The notes below the pieces were generated by a model that ran no database searches, was not told the origin of the DNA, and saw only the letters and a list, made by a program, of their open reading frames with translations. A stretch of 64,000 bases of DNA, from contig OY755188.1 in the NCBI GenBank assembly GCA_963576735.1, positions 3,968,001 through 4,032,000 of the forward strand, written 5' to 3'. The DNA comes from Bedellia somnulentella (taxonomy: Eukaryota; Arthropoda; Insecta; Lepidoptera; Bedelliidae). The translations under genes were made by a program, and so were the position numbers. How positions within the stretch are numbered: the first letter of the stretch is position 1; every line of letters begins with the position of its first letter. Of the stretch, positions 58,101 to 64,000 are shown piece by piece.

Positions 58101-61100
58101 TAAAAATCATTTGCTGATAGTTTTTGCCAACTTTGCAAAATTTCATCAAGATTGGTAAAAACAGTATATAGAAACCAGGCAGACAATCCTTTATATACGA
58201 AAACTGGACTGTTATTGCTGGAGGATTCAAGAGAGACGTTCATATATCGGACGACGCGACGCAGTGTGACTAAGATGATGAGACTAATACTTCTGTACAT
58301 CACGTGATGTCGTCACCTGGTGATCAGAGTACCCACGTTTTGCTTGGAAAGTGAACTCACGTGATACGGGGCAGGCCTATTGCCTTTTTGAATACGAATA
58401 CACTGTCAGGTGACTAAGTACAACTCAGCCATGTGGGCTTCCTCACGATGTTTTCCTCACAGTTAACAACTATGAAAAATTAAACACACATATGTCTTTA
58501 AAAAAGAGAAATTGGTGTAAACCCGACCCGGAATATGAACTCACGCCTGTCTGTATTGACCGGCGGTCGTTCTACCCATTGGACTATCATGGCTGCAAGA
58601 TCATAAGATGACCAAATTAATTGAGATAAATCAGGGGAAGCCAATGATTATAAAACTAAATTAATTGAAACACTACTTACGGCGAATGTTGGGTGTGGCA
58701 GAAGAAGCATGAGAGCAGAGTGAATGCAGTAGAGATGAGGTCCCTCAGAAAAATTTGTAATGTTAGATTGTGTGACCGAGTGAGAAATAGTGTTATTCGT
58801 GAAAAGTGTGGTGTGAAAGATGATATTGTAAGAAAGATAGAAAAAGGAATGTTGAGATGGTTTGGGCACATAGTGAGGATGGATGATAGAAAATTGGTAA
58901 AAGGGATCTATAGAGCTAGTGTGGATGGTAATGTTAGTAGAGGACGACCACGGAAAACACACTTGGACCAAATTGAGAGTGTGCTCAAAAAGGCTGGCGT
59001 CCGAAGTATGAAGAATAAAAGAGCATGTATGAAAAGATTGATGGATGTAAACGAAGCTAGAGAGGTTTGTCAGGATCGTATGAAGTGGCGATCGATAGTC
59101 TCTGCCTACCCCAATGGGAATTAATGGCGTGAGTATATGTATGTATGTATGTACTACTTACGGCATCCATTAACATTTGTCCGTAGTATGAAACATTATA
59201 TAAAGTATACGATGACGCGCCAACTCCAATCAAATTGGCAATGATATCATTTGGAGTTCTAGTTACCTGAAAAATAAACCGAAAAGCATGTATTAGTTTA
59301 ACCGATTTAGTATCAATACATCCATCATATATATGGCCATTCAATTATACTATAAGATTTCAAATATACTATTAAGTATAATTATTTCATATTGGTATTG
59401 GGGCCTTTAACGAATTTTTGGGCGAAGCGGTTTGAGACCCATCACCAACAACCTTTATTTTACCACCTTTTCCCCACTCAATTTTCCAAAAGTGGCTGAA
59501 AAATTTCTAATTCCTTAGCTCTGGCTACCCCTTCTAGGGATTTATAGCCGTGAGTATATGTTATGTTATGTTATTTCATTATATTTTTTATGGTCTAGTG
59601 GTAAAGCATTGAACTCAACATCTAGAATCCCGGGAAGTATAAGTTTGTAAAATTTAACTCAATTTGGTAGACTATACTAGGCTTAAATAACCTGATTATC
59701 CAAATATAACATATCTATCTATCTCGAGCTGTCGGTGCCATATAATGGTCGTTAGTCTGCCAAACCAAACTAGTCTTAAATGGTCGAATCGATAATAGGC
59801 TCAACTCCTCAAGATATATGGGCTGTTATGACTGTGATAAAATAAAAATAAACTGTTTAAACTATATTCTTTGGTCTTTGGTTAAAAAATGAGATGAGAA
59901 AATATGATAAATTTAAGGGTCTTCATTCAGGAAAACTTAAGTGATTTTTTTTCTTACTGATTGCTTGCTTTGTCACATTTTGAAATCGAGGGCCATTTTA
60001 GGTGTGTGTGTGCTAAGAACAAAATGAGATAAGACATATATTAATGCCCTGGTGCAACCTATTTTTTTAAATTAAATATAAATGATACCAATATCTAAAA
60101 GCCCGTACACCATTTTCATTAAATAAAAACGGTTGGTGTACTGGTATCTAAAGATATTTTTTAATGGTTCTGAAGTTTTTGTTAATTAAAGTACTTGATT
60201 TTGGGATAAAAATCTAGAGGGAAAGTAAAAGTGAAATTTTATTATGGTTGGAGCTTTTCACCTGATATTTGAATAAGAATATTCTTGCTCCCTTTGATCG
60301 GAAATAGAACTATTCACGGTTGGTTTAATTTGTGTTTGCGGTAAGCGTCTTTTGATCGATTTGGCGTTTACTACATTTTGAATAAAGCTTGATTGCGATC
60401 AGCATTTTTAGGAATATTTTCTGAAGGGAATTTATTGAATATGAATATGGAAAAGAAAAAAAAAATATTTAAATATTACGTATGTATGTATGATTTCATG
60501 ACGCGAAAAGTTTACCCGCTTTCGAAAAAGATATAACCCACCAAAAACATTAAATGTAAAAAAATGCCAAGTCTCTCGATGCAGTCTTTCCATCGTAAAA
60601 AGTTTTGAGATCTCATAGAAGCCAAGTCCTATTCAAAATATTTCGTAGTTATAAATCAACATTTAGTAATTGTATCAATAGTTTTCTTTATATTATAATT
60701 ATAGTGACTTGGCAATGAGCACAAGAAGAATAAAATAAAACGGCATATTTGGAAGAGTTGAAAGTTACATATCACAAAATTAATTTTCTTTTGGTTTATC
60801 CGTGTCGTCCCAACCGAATTTCGGCAACGGCAGTCAGTCTTAGTGCACTCTCGATTCATTTACTTTCATAAAGCGATGGCCCGTAAGGTTTTCTTAATTA
60901 TTGTATTGGAGCATGTAGTCGGTAGTGACCATCATGATTCACACATAACAAATAATCTGATCACTGGTCTCGTCAGTAACATTTGCATATAGTTTCAGGC
61001 AGCAAGCAGCTTTTAATTTGTGCTCATTGCCAAGTCACTATAATTATAATATAAAGAAAACTATTGATACAATTACTAAATGTTGATTTATAACTACGAA

Positions 61101-61662
61101 ATATTTTGAATAGGACTTGGCTTCTATGAGATCTCAAAACTTTTTACGATGGAAAGACTGCATCGAGAGACTTGGCATTTTTTTACATTTAATGTTTTTG
61201 GTGGGATCTCATTTATTTTTTGTAAGTGTATTTCTTTCTTTTACTTTTAGGTGACCTCACAATTTCTTGAACGTCAGCTACTGCTTTGCTTAGAACCCAT
61301 TCTCCATCTCTATCTCTTTTGTTTCTTCTCTGAGGCTTCGTTACTTCTAAGGTAGACAAGTCTGGGCGATATATACTTCGGAGTCGATTATATTCAGCTA
61401 TTGCTGTCTCCTGAGCTTTGATACTACTAAAATTCACATTTATTAAATGTAATCCACCCAAACTAGTCACTCTTGAAAGGGCCTCGTATGCTTGTTTGAC
61501 GACTGAAAACTCCCATACATGCTGTATGACAACGAATGAAATAAACACGACCCATCTCCAGGAATAGAGATGACTCTGTGTGGACAAAGGTCGCCATTTA
61601 TGTACAATATTTCACGTTCCATTACACTATTTACAATTACTTCTATAACAATAAGGCTTAAA

Positions 61663-61698
<36 letters not shown>

Positions 61699-64000
61699 AA
61701 CTAAACAGAACTAAACTTACTAACAAATAACTAACTAAATAAATATATATCTACTAACTTACAAACTATAACTAAACTAAATAAGACGTAAAGTTCTCCG
61801 AATATCAATTATCACTACAATATTTTTTAGTTTCGAAATAGGTTATCATAGACAGATGAAAATTATCGAATTATTTTGAAGTACTACTAAGGGCCGGCGC
61901 TCACTGCCAGCATGGCATGGCAAAGGATTTCGGTACAGATACAGCATTTTTAGTCTTATTGCCATGCATATAGAATTCATTTTGACACAACGATGCCGAG
62001 GGAGGATGCAGAACGTCGGCATCGTTGTGTCAAAATGAAGTAAAATGAATTCTATACTCATGGTAATAAGATTAAAAATGCTATATCTGTACCGAAATCC
62101 TTTGCCATGCCATGCCACGCCATGCCGGCAGTCAGCGCTGGCCCTTACACTGCGCTTTGTAACGAAACCATAGCGCGATTCAGACAGGTACAACGCCATC
62201 TATCGAGCGCGCATACAATATTTATCGCAATACAATCGAGTTTTAGCTTTATTAATTTAATGAACTTTATGTATTAATTTGTATTAATGATAGTCTATGT
62301 ATTACATTTATATTATTCTTTTCTATTCTATGTATGTATTCATCCAATTGAATAGGTACTTGGACAACAAACAAAGTTAACAATGCAGTCAAAATCCATA
62401 CATAATGTTCTTGCCAAACCGCAAATATAAAATTGTTTTCTAAGGCATATAATTTTTTAATGTTTTTATAATTTTTCCTTTATATGTGGCTAATGACCTA
62501 TCTTGGTGCAAAATTTGAAGTTTCTAAGTCTGCTAGAAGTACCTTAGATTTTTGATGATCTGTCAGTGAGTCAGTGAGTGACAAAATGGTGTAACTTTGA
62601 TCGACCGTAACTCCTAAACTATTTATTCATTTGGCGTGTAATTTCGAACTTAAGCTTGTTCTCATGCCTACTATTATTCACCGAAAACCTAAACTCCTAG
62701 CTTTGTCCACGTCGAAGATAAAGGGGGGGCGAAACAGCCGCGAACCGCTTCGAGAAAAGATGGTACGGCCGTGCCCGTTTTGCTTGAGACTTGGCAGGGG
62801 CACTGCCGTGCCCCCAGATAATACACAAACAGTGCATTAAATGGATATAAAGTATATGTGGATATGATTTTTAAATCTGTGGTTAAATTGACTTATATTA
62901 TTAAATTTAATTAATATAAATTGTCTGCAGCAAGGTAATTGTATAGTCCTACTAACATGATACTCTTAGTCAAATTTAAATAAAAATCATTAGGTATATT
63001 AAAAAAAAATGTACCTTAGACACAAAAGCGAAGAAACAAATTCGTATGGTTCCAAAGACTAAATTGCTGCACATTTCTTTATTAAACACATCATCAAATC
63101 TTTCGGCAATGCTGAAAATAATAAATTATTACAATAGTTAAAAAAAATAAGACAGACAAACATATACTCACGGCTATAAATCCCTAGAAGGGATAACCAG
63201 AGTTGCGGAACAACAAATTCCTCAGTCACTCTTAGAAGTTCAGTGGGGAAAAGATTTTAATATAAAGGTTGTTGGTGATGGACCTCCAACCGCATCGACC
63301 AACAATCACTTAAATAGCCCCAAATACCCTTATTCGCTTCTTACGAACACCCATTGGTAGAAATGGGGTCGTGTTATTATAAGCCGAAACTAATAAATAA
63401 GGTGTTTATACGATATTATTTTGAAATCAAATTTAAAAAAAATATACCGCAATCGAATTAATTATTTTTCACGCTCCAATTATTATTACCCAGCTTAATA
63501 GCCATTTTGGTGACATAAATATTTTGCAACACAGCTTTATTGCAAATAACTTCGCGGAAATTCGTCTTTAAGCGACCGAGGCATTTTCCTCGTTAATAAA
63601 TCATAAAACTTTAAGCCAATGAATACATCAGCGCATCATGCTCTGTGGAGCAAGGAAATCGTGGCTCCAATCTATGTCCTTTTTGGAAAGTTTTATCATC
63701 AATAAATAAACGGTCTTTTTATATAATACTCAAAGGAATTTTATGATTCAAGGATTAACTGCGTTTTATTTATTCTAGGATGAAAATTGATGTAACATAA
63801 ACAAGTTTAACCATAACTTGCTCCAACCAACAAACCAAATTAAAAATACTGGCACGTACATGATCAATGGGATTGTGATATGCCAATAATAATAAATATT
63901 ATGCATCGAAATATTTATGAAAAAAAAATACAAACTTAATCAACTTCTGATGTTTTCGTATGACATTTTTCAATTCAGCTATATCACCCGTTTCTCGCAG
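55074..64000 (-). CDS. Insect odorant receptor, C-terminal six exons (5' end outside window)
   Basis: Joined in gene order: 64000-63936, 63111-63015, 59266-59162, 57506-57418, 56096-56030, 55136-55074. Phases match at all five junctions and give 161 codons plus TAA. Recognised from typical OR segments: IRKHQKLI, then IAERFDDVFNKEM with a hydrophobic run (a TM segment), YNVSYYGQ, LADAAYFNTWY, LFIILRSQKG, and the terminal TM VISTSWSYFSLI ending VYEEDN. Insect ORs are seven-TM odour-gated channel subunits that pair with Orco in sensory neuron membranes and are usually about 400 aa. The gene is convergent with the FAS-like gene. Ligand and subfamily cannot be told from this part; a gustatory receptor is less likely. 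Confidence 0.85.
55201..55304 (-). repeat. SINE-like family A, internally deleted
   Basis: CATACATACATATACTCACGG, then GGTGATGAGTCTCCAACCGC; the middle is lost. Confidence 0.7.
55382..55999 (+). repeat. SINE-like family A split by a tRNA-derived SINE
   Basis: First half 55382-55519, second half 55902-55999 ending GAGTATATGTATGTATGTG. The interrupting SINE D copy is flanked by TATTTCTA. Confidence 0.85.
55520..55901 (-). repeat. tRNA-derived SINE D nested in SINE A
   Basis: Reverse copy, flanked by TATTTCTA at 55512-55519 and 55902-55909. Confidence 0.87.
56030..56096 (-). CDS. Odorant receptor exon (RSQK motif)
   Basis: Acceptor CCTTACAG and phase-0 donor ACG|GTAAGT. Reads SQKGSCISSLKYASVTLNSF followed by TT. 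It resembles R-x-Q-x-P...LT-x-x-K...L-x-x-F in other ORs. Confidence 0.88.
56333..56450 (-). repeat. SINE-like family A, 5'-truncated, with target duplication
   Basis: AAAGTTTCAT flanks it at 56323-56332 and 56451-56460. Confidence 0.85.
56536..57058 (+). mobile_element. LINE family B 3' fragment, full C-terminal block
   Basis: Encodes LMYGSECWVWQKKHESRVNA, then RNDVIRERCGVKDDIVRKIE, MLRWFGHIERMDD and VSAYPNGN, typical of the C-terminus of a non-LTR reverse transcriptase. Ends in (TATG)n. TGAACTCTTCA is duplicated on both sides (left from 56525, right from about 57064). 5'-truncated. Confidence 0.9.
57270..57386 (-). repeat. tRNA-derived SINE D head fragment
   Basis: GTGTAGGTACGACGTGGGTT, then CTCACTAAGCTATCACGGCT. 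Lies just beyond the donor of the odorant-receptor exon at 57418. Confidence 0.65.
57418..57506 (-). CDS. Odorant receptor exon with AYxxxWY motif
   Basis: Acceptor ATCTTTTCAG and phase-2 donor AG|GTATAC. Reads SVGLADAAYFNTWYSGRKEY followed by RKLLLFIILR. AY-x3-WY followed by LLF-x-I-x-R is a hallmark of insect OR C-terminal regions. Confidence 0.9.
57735..57902 (+). repeat. tRNA-derived SINE D, decayed body fragment
   Basis: ACTCAGCCATTTGACAGTAT to TTTTCGACGTAAATGTTCG. Confidence 0.6.
58284..58596 (-). repeat. tRNA-derived SINE D
   Basis: CATCACGTGATGTCGTCACC to TCTACCCATTGGACTATCAT. Confidence 0.82.
58684..59152 (+). mobile_element. LINE family B 3' fragment at an odorant-receptor splice donor
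   Basis: Encodes WQKKHESRVNAVEMRSLRK through VSAYPNGN with a (TATG)n tail. ACTACTTACGGC is duplicated at 58672-58683 and 59153-59164. The right copy includes the receptor exon end and its donor. Confidence 0.92.
59162..59266 (-). CDS. Odorant receptor exon, TM plus YG motif
   Basis: Acceptor TTATTTTTCAG. Reads VTRTPNDIIANLIGVGASSY followed by TLYNVSYYGQMLMDA, 35 codons in phase 0 at both ends. Its donor GTAAGTAGT is duplicated about 480 bp downstream by a LINE insertion. Confidence 0.85.
59393..59568 (+). repeat. SINE-like family A, 5'-truncated
   Basis: GGTATTGGGGCCTTTAACG to CCGTGAGTATATGTTATG. The tail changes to (TTATG)n. Confidence 0.8.
59569..60536. other. Odorant-receptor intron, nothing recognised
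   Basis: AT-rich intron between receptor exons 59162 and 63015, before the inverted-repeat unit. Confidence 0.5.
60537..61205. repeat. 188-bp inverted repeats around a 293-bp spacer
   Basis: 60537-60724 and 61018-61205 appear to be exact reverse complements (CCCACCAAAAACATTAAATG outward, GGCAATGAGCACAA inward). The spacer has no recognisable frame. A Helitron-type helicase fragment begins directly beyond the right arm. Confidence 0.85.
61213..61587 (-). pseudogene. C-terminal fragment of a Helitron/PIF1-type helicase
   Basis: Contains QAYEALSRVTSLGGLHLINV and IAEYNRLRSIYRPDLS, the final helicase segment (ALSRVTS...GLHL) of Rep-helicase proteins in Helitrons. The first about 30 residues (MSTQSHLYSWRW...) do not match and may be read-in. 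The basic tail ends KSKRKKYTYKK. Only a remnant. Confidence 0.7.
61668..61695. repeat. (TA)n microsatellite
   Basis: About 14 TA units in an intron of the odorant-receptor gene. Confidence 0.9.
61891..62144. mobile_element. 254-bp palindromic MITE
   Basis: GGGCCGGCGCTCACTGCC to GGCAGTCAGCGCTGGCCC. The arms pair for about 120 bp around a short centre near 62005-62015. Flanks are TAA on the left and TTA on the right. Confidence 0.78.
62480..62840 (+). repeat. Dispersed-repeat remnant
   Basis: GATCTGTCAGTGAGTCAGTG, then ATGGTGTAACTTTGATCGAC and GGGGGGGCGAAACAGCCGC resemble a repeat common in lepidopteran genomes (from general knowledge). The 69-codon frame at 62631 looks incidental. Confidence 0.4.
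63015..63111 (-). CDS. Odorant receptor exon, TM segment
   Basis: Acceptor TTATTTTCAG and phase-0 donor AAG|GTACAT. Reads IAERFDDVFNKEMCSNLVFG followed by TIRICFFAFVSK, a classic OR pattern of a charged loop entering a membrane helix. Confidence 0.85.
63159..63393 (-). repeat. SINE-like family A
   Basis: ACATATACTCACGGCTATAA to ATAAGCCGAAACTAATAA, in the intron between the first two odorant-receptor exons of the window. Confidence 0.82.
63936..64000 (-). CDS. Odorant receptor exon (partial at window edge)
   Basis: Reads LRETGDIAELKNVIRKHQKL followed by I, and ends AA|GTTTGT. RKHQ-x-L is the typical OR stretch before the helix feeding the next exon. Joined with the C at 63111 it forms an Asn codon. 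Confidence 0.75.

Noticed and set aside
62631..62840. 69-codon frame as a small gene
   Set aside because: Sits in a dispersed-repeat remnant with no recognisable protein features.

Overview
This window looks like a piece of a lepidopteran (moth or butterfly) nuclear genome. It is AT-rich, has many short exons with GT-AG introns, and is crowded with tRNA-derived SINEs, non-LTR retrotransposon 3' ends carrying (TATG)n or (TTCTA)n tails, palindromic MITEs and one BEL/Pao LTR retrotransposon. It also carries an insect odorant-receptor gene. The assignment to Lepidoptera is inference from repeat style and protein similarity judged by eye.

Two host genes lie tail to tail. On the + strand, positions 1-45014 hold the C-terminal part of an animal-type fatty acid synthase (FAS) paralogue. 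I assembled 25 exons whose 24 junctions all keep phase, giving 1489 codons plus a stop. The domain order is linker, dehydratase (DH), central pseudo-region, enoyl reductase (ER), ketoreductase (KR), acyl carrier protein (ACP) and thioesterase (TE). Ketosynthase and acyltransferase would lie upstream of the window. On the - strand, positions 64000-55074 hold the last six exons of an odorant receptor (161 aa plus stop), again all in phase. The region between the two 3' ends (45.05-55.07 kb) contains repeats and no host gene that I can recognise.

The main biological observation is that the FAS reading frame is intact while most catalytic centres look lost. The DH catalytic His position is Tyr. 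The ER proton-donor candidates are Gln and Thr. The KR cofactor loop and active site are not recognisable. The ACP phosphopantetheine Ser position is Arg. The TE Ser-Asp-His triad is retained. This suggests a pseudo-synthase that keeps an acyl-thioesterase, or a scaffold, rather than a working fatty acid synthase. Two of its exons also have partial tandem duplicates in neighbouring introns.

Mobile DNA shapes the rest. Intron 17 of the FAS gene (21737-31449) carries an old DNA element with ~350-bp inverted termini. Inside it is a LINE 3' fragment, and inside that a complete, apparently very young BEL element (24040-30218, 264-bp LTRs, 5-bp target duplication, one uninterrupted gag-pol frame). 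One SINE-like family (here called family A) is present in about 25 copies, many with clear target-site duplications. It shares its 3' tail with a LINE family (family B), suggesting a mobilising partnership. Several insertions sit right at host splice donors.
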